DNA from: Terebella lapidaria
Taxonomy: Eukaryota; Annelida; Polychaeta; Terebellida; Terebellidae
Direction of reading: 5' to 3'
DNA length: 64,000 nt
NCBI GenBank assembly: GCA_949152475.1
Contig: OX424561.1
Span: forward strand, 4,154,001 to 4,218,000
Part shown: piece after piece, positions 1 to 12,100 of the stretch
Numbering within the stretch: position 1 is the first letter of the stretch
Layout: every line of letters starts with the position of its first letter
Notes under the pieces: generated by a model
Seen by the model: the letters and a program-made list of their open reading frames with translations, nothing else
What the model was told of the DNA's origin: nothing
Database searches by the model: none
Translations under genes and position numbers: made by a program

Positions 1-116
1 GTGGGCGTTGCTGCACTTCATCATGCCGACACTGTTCGACTCTCATGATGAGTTCAACGAGTGGTTCTCCAAAGACATTGAGAGTCACGTAGAGAAACAA
101 TCCATCCTCGATGAAA
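1..116 (+). CDS. INO80: INO80 exon 1 of window (partial)
   Basis: It encodes the end of the first ATPase lobe, reading [18 protein letters not shown] and then NEWFSKDIE. Base 1 is the last base of the preceding codon. The exon ends in phase 1 before the donor gtaggt at 117. The start of the exon lies outside the window. Confidence 0.95.
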
Positions 117-3100
117 GTAGGTGGCGCCCCCTGTGTACACTATAGGCCCTATTCTTGTGCAGTAGTAAGATATTCGGTCAATCAAAGTTTTATTACCTTA
201 ATCATATCCTGAAGTAACACTTGTTCCATCCAGACCAACTGTCGCGTCTACACATGATCCTGAAGCCGTTCATGTTGAGAAGGATCAAGAAAGACGTGGA
301 AAACGAGCTCTCGGACAAGGTCGGTTATGTTTAATATCTCTGACAGATATCTGTATAGTCAGGATTCTCTTAAATGTCATCATTTTGTAGTGAACACGAA
401 GTTGAGGAAAGAGATACAATAATGTTTTGAATACAGGTCATGAACAAGTTGAAAAATCTGTTTGTAATACTTATTGTATAAGAGCACGGTATCCGAAAGA
501 AAATATGCATTTAAAACAACGGTGATATTTGACCATGGATGATGTGTAACAGCTGTGATATACTTTCTGATGGCCAGATCGAGATCATGGTGTGCTGTCC
601 GCTGACACTGAGGCAGAAGCGGCTCTATCAGGGCATCAAGAACAAGATCTCTATCGAAGATTTGCTCCAGTCGGCCAGCTCCACCAACACCTCACAGGCG
701 CAAAACACAGCCAGTAGCCTCATGAACCTCGTCATGCAGTTCCGCAAGGTCAGAATAGGCTACTGAAGCTGTGAATGAAAGGATGGGGTTAAAGTTTTGA
801 CAGCTTCAGTGCAAATCAAATGAAATTACTCGGTTCTCCATTGGTCATTCATTATATGTGGGTTGTCTTGACTCACCACCATGCTGGAATAATATAAGAA
901 AGACAACCTGTACCTTCAGTCAATTGCCTTGTGTCCAATATTAAAATATAAGTCAAAACATAAACTTGCAGGTGTGCAATCACCCAGAGCTGTTTGAAAG
1001 ACGAGATATTCGCTCTCCGTACTTCATGACCCCGGAGCCTTACATCATACCAAAACTTCTCTACAGGGAAGGTAAGGACATTCATTTTATAGAACATTTT
1101 ACAAATTTTAATTCTCAAAAAATCAGCCTGGTTTACAAAACCTCAACACTAATACATGTAGTTCATTTATAATATATAAACAGTTGATATATTCATGTTC
1201 CAGCCAACTTGCTGCAGATGATACCAAGCAAAAACCACCTCCTGTACAACAAGTTATACATCTTCGACCCTGCACATGTTCATCAGTCATTATCATCTAA
1301 TAGTGCCAATGGTATGTTAGGTTAGCAGTCGCATTGGATGAATGGGTAACATATCAAGCAGTACATCAGCAAAAGCTGAGTATAAAATCTTCAGCTTGGG
1401 TAAAAGTACAGATTTGTAAAATGGAATCTTATTTTAAAAATTCATGTGAATTTCAATGTTTTTTAACATATTGAGTGCAACATTCTCTTGTAGGGAACCA
1501 GTCAGACGGCACCTTTTCCTTCACGAGATTTGTCGACCTGAGTCCTGCCGAGTTGTACGGCATCATGTTCAAGGGTCTGCTATACAGGTCTGTACACTGG
1601 AGAAATACAAAATTATATATACCGGGGTACAGGTGTTAGTCTGTCAGATAAACTGGAGAGCATTATGAAGTGCTACACTGAAAATGCAGCCAAATATTGG
1701 ATTGTATACAAGGAAGATTACATTATACTTCTATCCAGGTGGCTGTGGATCATCAAGTCGTACAGAAGGTCCATCCAGATCCGACACCGCAGAGAGTGGC
1801 AGGAAGACCTGACGGAGCGCTCCACCAGGTATGAACATTGAGGTGGTACATTGTAACCATGGTACTCTAGAAAATATCAAATCCTCTAATGTAGCCACAT
1901 AGTCTCCAGTTTATTGATGAAGTTTCTCGCCCCATAAGGTCACATGTTTCTCGATGTAGGTATTTCGGCCGCCATGACCTTGACGTTGCTCCAGACTTCC
2001 CGACGTCGGCACCACGCCGGAGTCAGTGCTGCCACCTACAGTCCCTTGTGTTCACTAGTCCGCAGTCAAGCATGCACGCTTTCCTAACGCACACCAAGCA
2101 CTTTGTGCCGGAGACGATAGCACATAGGAAAATCCGACTTCGGCGTCACTCCGGGAAGTCCGACCCGACAGCCCTCAGGTCGCCCGTTGGGGGTAGGAAA
2201 GGCCTCACAAGTCCACCCAGCTCCCCCACAAAAACTCCTCTCTCCCCCACACGAGTGAGTGTCACTTCACAAGCAATACAAAGTTATACTTCATAAAGTA
2301 ACAAATTCATTATTTCACTGAATCTTGGGACATTTATATGATTTCGATCAACGAAAATTCCAGAGCTGAATGTAAAAAATATGATAATACATAGAACAGT
2401 GGAAACAGTATTGACAACCTTTGTTTCAGTCACTGCTTCACTGACTGTATGTTTCTCTCTGGACAGAAGCACTCAACTGAGCTGGAGAACCTTCACACCC
2501 ACACAGAGCGCCCGCCTGTGGACCTCGAGTGTCAGCCTTCGGACATCCCACCCTTCCTGCACTACATCATGCCAAAGGTACAGGGCAAATAGCTCTGCCA
2601 GATTGTGTCTGTATATTCATATCGGTTGTATTAGGAACAATTATTAACCTGAAGATATGAGAAATATGTAATGTGATAGTTATATGCCTATATCTTACCT
2701 CCAAAACACATTACGGGTTATGGCTTATTAGCCTTACTGACATAGGAGTTCTCCATAGAGAGAACCCCATTTGGAAAATGGGCTAGACAATGAATTGTCC
2801 AAGCCACTAACCCACGTGACCGGATGGTGACGTCATTCTCGTCTCCTATGGCTGCTCTACCACATTGGATTTGCCTTGCTGACATAACTTTGCGAATTTT
2901 TTAGTTTTCATCGTCTTACGAACACTTTCTTTGCATGCCTTTTTGGATATTTCTTTTCCTCGCTCTTTTGGCGTGCTTCGCGTGGATAGTTTCCGCTCCT
3001 CGGACTTCGTTTTGTGTTTGGAGCGCGGACTCCCCTCTTGCCGTGATGCGCCGCTGTGCTCAGTGCGGGCAGCAGCTTCCGTCGTGGGAAGTACACTCAG

Positions 3101-6100
3101 AGTGTATTGCGTGCCAGGACCCGGTGCATACGGATCAACTTACGTGCGGTTTGTGTGCGGACCGTTCGCGGGAGGAGTGGGGGCAGGTTCTTGGAGCTGT
3201 TCTCGCACGGAGAGACAAGTTGTCCCGTCAAGTGTCTCCAGCCCCGTCCTCTTCATCTTCCGCGTCGTCGGCCAAGCGTCGCCGCCATCAGGAGAGGAAG
3301 ACTTCTGCCCTGCTGGGCAAGCTGGATCATACCCTGGTTTGCCTAGAAGCTAAGTTTTCTTCCCCTTCCTCTTTGTTTTGTTCCGCGGGTGATCTGCTGG
3401 TGGGAGAGTCGCACTCGACCCACGGTGGCACGCCCCGGGAGTCAATTCACTGTGTATTTCATGTACCGTCAGCGGGGATCCTGTTTGCGCGTGTCACCTC
3501 CGCTGTTATCGGCGAACAGGTTCCTGCAGCTGCGCCCGCGCCTTTTCTGGCCAGTTCTCCCGCGTTTTTCGGTTCCCGGCCCTCGGGGTCCGGTCCAGGG
3601 GCTTTGTGTGGCCCGTCGTAGCGGTGCTCTGGTTAGTGTGATGGCGCGGAGTCCGGACCCCGTACGGGGTCCGGACCCCGACCCTTCGGGTATTCTGCGC
3701 TTGGCACAGCCTCAGTCGCAGAGGCCGGCCCCCGTGCTTCGGGGGCCGGGCCCCGTGTCACGGGGGCCGGGCTCCGTCCGACGGGGCCCGGACCCCGTGC
3801 CACGGGGTCCGGGCCCCGGGGTGCGGATCCGGCACTCGACTCTCAGTGCTGTTTCTGCCCTGCCGTTGCCCGCTCGGGGCTCGGCCCCCGTCCTACGGGG
3901 TCCGAGCCTTGAGTGCATGCTGTTGACAGCTGCTTCTATAGAGAATTCTACCGCTTCTTTCTCTTTGCAGAGTTCATCGGCGTTGACTGCCTCTTCGGCC
4001 TCTCTCACCGTGACGACTAGCTCGGCGGCCCAGCCTTCCTTGCCAGGTCCTTCTTCGGTGGTCTCTCGGCCCCCCTCTCCGTCTGGAGTTCCCCCAGCGG
4101 CCCCAGCGATGGATGTGGCTAGCCTTGTTACGGCTGTTTTGGCAGCTCTGGACGCCCGCGCGGGTGTGTCCCTTCCCCCCACGTCAGATGCCTTACGGCG
4201 TACTCAGGCCTTGGAGCCTCCCCAGCAGTTGCCTGCGGAGATCTTCGGGGAGGAGTCTGATGAGGACTCTGGGGAGGAGTCGCTTGCGTGCGGGCCTACT
4301 CCTTCGGCGCCACTGGCTCCAGTTTCCAGGAAGCGCCCAGCCTCCGTCGTGGCTTCCGTGGCTCCCAGCGACAAGCGCTCACGTCTTGACGCCGAGCCGG
4401 CCGACAGTGAGGAGGGAGAGGAGGACCTTTCCTTTGATCACAAGCTCGACCTCGTGCGTTCGACCTTGGAGCCCACCCTCTTTCCAGCTGAGCCGAAGCC
4501 CACAGTGTCTAAGCGTCCGACGTCGCTGCTGGCATCCCAGCGGTCCCCGGAATGTCAGCCTCGACGGGGTCTCCCTATCCCGGACGGGCTCCGCGAGGAG
4601 TTTTCCCGGCGCCGCTCTGAGACACTGGACCAGGGGAAAACAGAGTTGGGGAAGTTTCCCCGTCGGCCTCCTTTCCACAAGAAGGACTACCTCCCGTCCA
4701 ACCCGGACTACCTGGATAAGCCAGCGGTATTCCCCGAGCCGCCACCTGTGTGTCCTCCCTGGAGGACTGGTTCCGTACTGCGGCTTACCGCCAACTACAG
4801 TCTGCCTTGACAGCGCTGGAAGACCTGGAATCCCCACCGTCTCAGCTAGTGTCCCTGGGGGACCACCTCCGTTCGGCGTCCCAACTCCTGGAGTCTTGTG
4901 ACTTGGCGTCAGCCCACCGGATGGAGCAGTCCACGTACGTGGAGTGGGTCCTCCACTTACTGAGGAGAGACGATTTTCTAGGCCAAGCTAGGTTCAAGCT
5001 TCCCCCGGCCTTGGTGACGGAGCTCCGCTGTGCCCCGCTCGTAGATCCAGAGGCAGCGGCTGCTCTTACCTCTCCTCCACCTCTCTTCGCCGGCCTAGAG
5101 TCTAAGCTGCCTGCAGCTCGTGAGCTGGCCCGTCAGGAGGAGTCGGTCTCGACCAGTAAGCGTCTCACGGAGACGATCGCCAAGCGTCTGGCCTCCCCTC
5201 TTCAGGCGTACGCCCCCTCTTCCTCCAAACCTCCACCGACCAAGTCCAAGGAGAAGAAGGAGAAGAAGCCCTTTCAGAGGGCCCCTGCCGGCAGTAAAGT
5301 GACCAAGAAGTCGAAGCAGAAGGGCAAGCCCAAGCCAGCAGGGGAGAAGAAGTCCTCCGCCCCCGCAGCAGGTGAGTACTTCACAGAATCAGCTCCCTGC
5401 GATGGACCCTGCGATACCTCGGGCTGTCCCACCCTCGCTCCAAAATTCAAGCGAGCCTGTGGGCGCCCGTCTAACAAATTATTGGCAAGAGTGGCAGACA
5501 CTCGGAGCCAGCCCGTGGATCGTGTCGGTCCTTCGCAGGGGCTTTCGCATCCAGTTCAGTCAGCGTCCTGCACTGGCTACCGAGCCTATTCCCTTTTCAC
5601 TTCCCGGAGCTCACGCCAAACGGTTAGCACTCTCGCTCGAGATCGCCGATATGCTGGCCAAAAACGCGCTCGAAAAAGTAGGAATTTCCTCTCCAGGTTA
5701 CTACAGTATCCTGTTCTTGACTCCCAAGAGCTCAGGCGGGTGGCGCCCCGTGATCGACCTATCCGCTCTAAACCGCCATGTCAAGACCCCCAAGTTCGCC
5801 ATGGAGACGGCGGAATCGATCCGCTTGTCCCTTCCAAAGAACTCTTGGGTCGTCTCCCTGGATCTGAAGGACGCGTTCTTTCACATCCCGATTCATCCGG
5901 TCTCCCGCGAATATCTGCGCTTCGTGCACCGGGGCACCGTGTATCAGTTCCGTGCCCTGCCATTCGGACTGTCCCCGGCTCCATGGATCTTCACAATGGT
6001 GGTGAAAGAGTTACAGATACTCGCCCACAAGGAGGGCATCCTCCTCTACCAGTACCTAGACGACTGGATTGTCTATCACCAGTCTCCCGAGGTTCTGACT

Positions 6101-9100
6101 CGGCACTTACAGTGGGTCCTGGACTTGTGCAAACGCATGGGTTTGCTGGTCAATCTCCAGAAATCAGAGCTAACGCCGGCCCAGGACTTCGTGTTTGTCG
6201 GGTACCAGTACAAGACACAGCTGGGTATGGTTTTTCCCACCTAGGAGCGGCTGTCAAAGATACGGTCCTTACTCCGCAGATTCTTGGACGAGCCCAGTCA
6301 GTCAGCACAGATCTGGCAGTCGATGCTCGGGTTGCTGGCAGCAACCGAGAAGTTAGTTCCTTACGGTCGACTCCACATGCGGGAGTTACAGATCGACCTT
6401 CGCTCCCAGTGGATCGCAGCCACGGATTGCCCTCAGCAACCGGTCGTCCTTTCTCCAGCAGGGAAGGCGTCCATACTGTGGTGGATGTCCGCTACCAACC
6501 TCACTCGGGGCTCACCCTTCCGTCAGCCTCCTCCCTCCAAGCATCTATTTACGGATGCCTCTACGGAGGGCTGGGGGGCACACCTGGACTTCAAGGAAGT
6601 GTCTGGGGTGTGGACAGAGCCCGAGAGCTCATGGCACATCAACCGCTTAGAGTTGGAGGCGGTTTCCCTGGCCCTGGCCCACTGGGAGGAGGAGTGTGCT
6701 GGTCGTGCTGTCCTGGTGTCCACGGACAACTCCACTGTCGTGGCCTACATAAACAAACAGGGGGGTACAAAGTCCGTTACCCTGTGTCGGCAGGCCACGA
6801 CGCTTCTTCTGTGGTGCCGGTCTCGGAACATTCACTTGCGTGCACGTCACATCCCGGGCCGGTTGAATGTGTTGGCGGACCAGCTGTCACGCAGGGGGCA
6901 GATCCAGCCAACAGAGTGGTCTCTCCATCCTCAGGTGTTCAGTTCCCTGTGCCTCAGGTGGGACCGCCCTACAGTGGATCTCTTCGCGACCAGGTGGAAC
7001 AACAAGCTTCCAGTGTTTGTCTCTCCGCTTCCGGACCCCCTTGCGATGTCCATCGACGCGTTGTCCACGGATTGGGACGGCCTGTTCGGGTATGCATACC
7101 CTCCGGCGATTCTGCTGCCCAAGGTTTTGGCCAAGATCAGGTCCCACACATGCCGTATTCTCTTGGTCGCTCCATACCAGCCACAGCGGCCTTGGTTCCC
7201 AGAACTTCTGGGCCTGTTGGTAGATCAACCAGTGGCCCTACCCCCTCGGGACGACCTTCTCAAACAGCCCCGGGCGCAGCTGTTTCACAGCCGACCCGCG
7301 AGCCTGAACCTCCACGCGTGGCTTCTGTCCAGCGATCCCTTCGCGCAAAGGGATTTTCTTCAGAAGTGTCCAGTAGGATCGCCCGCCCTAATAGAAACTC
7401 ATCCTTGGGAGTCTATGAGTCTAAATGGCGAGTCTTCGCTGCTTGGTGCGATGGCAGGCAGGTTGATCCATTCAACGCCTCTGCTCAGACAGTAGCTGAT
7501 TTTCTCTTGGAGAAATTCCAAGCGGGTGCGGCCCCTTCGACATTAGCGGGTTATAGGACCGCTCTAGCCAAGACTATTTTGCCTCACACTGGCATCAATC
7601 TCGGCGAGGATCAAGATCTGAGCGCCTTGCTCAATAACTTTAAAGTTGAACGTCCGCTTACCCGTAACTCAGTTCCGGAGTGGGATCTATCCCTGGTTTT
7701 GAACCGTTTGGCGTCTGCTCCCTTTGAACCTATGTCTTCCGCCCCCCTAAAGTTCCTTACTTGGAAGACAGTCTTCCTGCTGGCTCTGGCTTCTGGACGT
7801 CGCAGGAGCGAAATCCACGCCTTGGATTTCTCAAAAGTTAGATGGCGAGAGGATGGCCTCCAGGTCTCCTTGCAGGTCATCCCTTCTTTCCTGGCGAAAA
7901 CCCAGCTGGCGTCGTCTCCCCCGCTGGCCTTCACGATTCCGGCTTTGTCGGCGTCTGTAGGTCCGAATCTCGAGGAAGACTGTCTCCTGTGCCCGTTGCG
8001 GGCTTTGCGCTTGTACCTTAAGCGGACAAAAGGTCTCCGGGCTGGCAAGCGACTGTTGTTCATTTCACATCAGTTGAAATTCCAACGGGACATACGTTCC
8101 GCTACCATCTCATCCTGGATTCAAAAATGTATCCGCACCTGTTACGATTTGGCCGAGCAGGACTCCGCCTGTTCGTTCAAGGTACGCGCCCATGATGTTC
8201 GGGCCATGGCGGCCTCTCTTGCATATATGGGACGGGTTCCACTTGATCAGGTCATGCAAGCATGTTCATGGCAATCCCATAACACCTTTACGTCTTTCTA
8301 CCTTAGAGACCTGACGTGGACAGTGAGTGAGGGCTACCACCTCGGGCCCGTGGTAGCTGCTCGGAGCGTCGTCACCCCTTGAGGATGACGTGGCCCATCT
8401 TGTACATACGTTCCTCTTGTACATATGTTGAAGTTCCGTGTTGCGAGTTCCGGTTCCGATTACCGTTAAATTGGTCTCCTATGTCAGTACGGTCGTACTC
8501 CTTAGTTCGGTATGCATTGTGACTCAGTTGCGTCAGCAAGGCATATCCTCATGTACATACGTTACGTCACTTATGACCGGAAGCCAGTCACTCGACACTC
8601 GGAGGTAAGTGGTTTTTTCTACTTACCCTATTGTTAAACCATAAATGTTTTGGTGACCCTGAGGACACCCTCCTTTGGTTCCTCCAATCATTCAGGGGAA
8701 AAGCCCACCCTGTCCCTCACTGAGGCCCTAGGGTTGAGCTTTTGGTTATGTCAGAGTTCTTTTTGGAGCACCCCGCCTCCAATCTTTATTCTGATTTTAC
8801 CCGTAATGTGTTTTGGAGGTAAGATATAGGCATATAACTGGCTGTTTTATGTTAATAAAACTAGTGTTATATACTATACTTACCTCCAAAACACATTCAG
8901 AGTGTCCACCCGGCCGGCCCCGCGTACTCCTTCTGGTTGGTTCCTAGAATCGACGAGAATGACGTCACCATCCGGTCACGTGGGTTAGTGGCTTGGACAA
9001 TTCATTGTCTAGCCCATTTTCCAAATGGGGTTCTCTCTATGGAGAACTCCTATGTCAGTAAGGCTAATAAGCCATAACCCGTAATGTGTTTTGGAGGTAA

Positions 9101-12100
9101 GTATAGTATATAACACTAGTTTTATTAACATAAAACAGCCATTTATTGCCATTTTTCAACTTTGATAATATTACTTTTGAGATCCATCTTAGAGGTTAGA
9201 TTGTCTTGTTGTGAATTCTTCGAAAAAACTGAAATCAATAAAATTGGAATGTGAACCTTCTTTGTACAGCTTGCCTATATCAGTGTACTGTTGTCAGATG
9301 CGCGCTCGGATGCCGGAGTTGTACTGTAGTGATCGCAGTGCCGCCTGGGCTCGCATGCAGGAACAACTCTGCGGCACACAGGAGGCTCGGCAGTCGCTGA
9401 TGTATGGGTCACCGACCGACGCAGAACTGTCGCGGTACTCCCGATACTACTTCCAGAGCCACATGCCAGGGGGCGTGATGGGGATCTCACCCAAACACGG
9501 AATCTCGGGAGTCTTAGTTCCAGGTCAGTAGTGAATACTGTGTTCCTGATTTATGGTAACAGAAATATGACATGTTTATACATGTTCTAATGTCACAACT
9601 TAATAATGTACTTGTGTAATTCCAGTTGATTTGTAAGATATTTTTGCCCCATGTACTTCTCCTGGCCTCAAAATGTATTTCCAGAGCCACTCACTAGGGG
9701 AGCTGTAGTGCAACAAACATTCACTAGGTGGCAGTTCCAATTTTTAACATCGTTTCTCTGCTATTCACTAGGTGGCAGCACTGACATTGTGTAAATGCAA
9801 AGTATTCAACATATTCATTGCTAATATCATGACATATATTATATATCCTCATTCAATGAAGCACGAGATTACAGAGGAAAATAAGGAACATGATATTCTG
9901 TATTCCTACTTTTACAGTCAGTTCCAGGCACACAACACTAGTTGATAGGCTCAGCGACTCTCACTGCTCGTGTCATCAACAATTACAACAGTCCAGATAA
10001 AGCTAATAAATCATCTTCTGACAGTTATTGAGTTCACGATAGTGCGTGTATGGCGGGGACCCGTGCAGGAGTGTTTTGACAACCAATGCAGCTTTAGTAT
10101 ATTTATCATCAGGAAATGTATCATATGGCACCTGTCGTAAATCTAAGCGCATATAATTTATGCGAACCTGTTAATACCGGTATGCCAGCTTTTATTTGAT
10201 ATTGTGGTTAATAAACTGGGTCAAAAGATAAGGTGCACTGAAATTTAGGTTCTATTTTTTTTTTCAACAAAATTTTATTGGTCTGTTTATATCATAGATT
10301 TGTCGAGGTATTATGCTGTTATTGAATAGGGTTTGATCAATGCATGAGATTAAAATCATGATCTATAGTGTTGATGACAATGATGAATTGAGAACTATAC
10401 ATTTGGCAGGGTGCAAGCGATGGAGGTCACTGTACTGAATGATGGATATTGAACCACTTTTGTTTGTTGTTTGTCGTGTGCGAGTGAAGCATGGACACAG
10501 AAACTTCATTATTACTCGACTCCCCACATCACCCTCCCCCTGATTAGTGATCACCCAAGTGCATACTACTACGCTTCAAATTCTTTAATATCCTGGTTGA
10601 CACTGGCTACTACTTGGCTGTTGAATGAAGAGGACACATTTCAAATATACATGTAAATATATCGGTTGTATGGTCATTGACCAATGGAAATTCTAGGCAA
10701 TTAAGTGTGGTAACCACGGAGACTTGCAATTAGTAGTTTTCCTTTTGCTCGTCAGTTGTATTCTCCCTCGATGGATTGAACTACCAGAAGAGAGGCAGTA
10801 TTGATTAGAACATTCAGTAGACAGTAATGTTGTCAGTTATGTTGCTCAATGTGCTGGATTCTGTTCTTTCCTACATGTATTCTGTATTCGTTATCTCTAG
10901 CTGAAAGTGAAAGGAGCATCTTATATATACATGTACCTCTGTGCCCCCCATCACCGGAGTGTCCACTGAATGTGTGGCGTGTGCAGGTCTTCTCTCCACG
11001 GTCCAGTGATCACAGATCTGCCGCGGCCAGGTGCGACAGTCAGGGTGACCCCTGTGGGTGGCCGCTGGAACTATTGTCCGCCTCGCGCGGTCACCTGGCC
11101 GCGACATACACACAATAATGGGGCTGCTAATATCTGGGCCCTTCGTCTGATTTATGGGCTTGGAGGAGACGATAATATGTCAGAGAAAAGTGGGACTCAA
11201 ATGAATGGAGCGGAGGAGGGGGGGGGGGGGGGGGGGGGCAGTAGAGTGACTGGACCAGATGGACAGCACACTCGGAACTATGAACTCTAGTTTATCCTCT
11301 TCAGGTACCGTACTTGAATTTGACCTTTCAAGCGGCCAGCTGGACAGTTATTTGTGAGAGCAGGGTCCAGATAACAAATGATAATATTGTTGTAGCACTC
11401 CTGAAACACATATATATATGTAGGCAATCATCGTTCTACTTTGGGATACATATGATTTGTGGTGTTTGAAACAGTTCTGTTAATGTTTGATTTCTTGTGA
11501 TTGCTTGCTGTATTTCCATGGTTATGACGTGAAGACTGGCAGCTGTGGGGTGAGGCTTTACGGTCGCCATGGTGACCTGTCCCACCGTGGTAATCACTGG
11601 TCCTAGTGCCATGGTTGTCAGGCAACTATAGGCATAGGCTGCAACATAGAAGTTACAGTTGGTTTTACAGCAACACACAGAGAATCAAATGCTTTGTGAT
11701 TTCTAGTAGAAAATTTGGCAGAAGTATATTCACAACCCGTACAGATATCAAGGATGTGGTTAATATCAATTCTAAGTTCACCAGTGTTTAGAAGTATTTG
11801 GATTTGTAGCATTGAACATGACATGAAAACCGCAGAAACTGTTGAATTTTATAATATAACCCTTGTCATTTGTTGCTGGGGAAGAAAACTAAATAAACAA
11901 AACAGTTGATAGACACTAGTGTTCTTTGCATGTCCACTAAATTATGGCACCATCACCATTTTCATTAATTGAAATAATCACGCCTTGCCTGGGAAAGAAT
12001 CATAAATATCCCTGGTACACAGATACAATTGTCGTGTGCACGACCATCAATCCCTTGTGCCACCCGCAGAAATCAAGCAAAAAAAATGTCCACATTAGTG

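Larger units (their letters stand above)
2678..9140 (+). mobile_element. DIRS-type tyrosine-recombinase retrotransposon in INO80 intron 9
   Basis: A 6.46-kb element of the DIRS order, an LTR-retrotransposon relative that integrates with a tyrosine recombinase. It sits in the same orientation as the host gene. Both termini are defined by the internal complementary region at 8800..8897, which matches the first 40 bases and the last 58 bases in reverse complement, with the two matches abutting, as DIRS replication requires. Identical 150-bp inverted repeats lie near both ends. Parts in order are a gag-like region, reverse transcriptase with RNase H, and a C-terminal tyrosine recombinase in an overlapping frame, a layout the family is known to use. 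It looks near-whole but carries a small number of breaks (about one to three). Identical inverted ends suggest a recent insertion. Without it, intron 9 would be about 256 bp, like its neighbours. Confidence 0.93.

Noticed and set aside
116-135. CTCF-like sequence overlapping the intron 1 donor region (minus strand)
   Set aside because: Spacing in the core is off by one base, so it fails the consensus.
3712-4837. Antisense open frames across the DIRS gag-like region
   Set aside because: Shadow frames of GC-rich coding sequence; no resemblance to known proteins.
9270-9297. Earlier acceptors (9269, 9283) for INO80 exon 10
   Set aside because: Both would shift the frame relative to exon 9; only 9297/9298 keeps the reading frame and the alignment to the orthologue.
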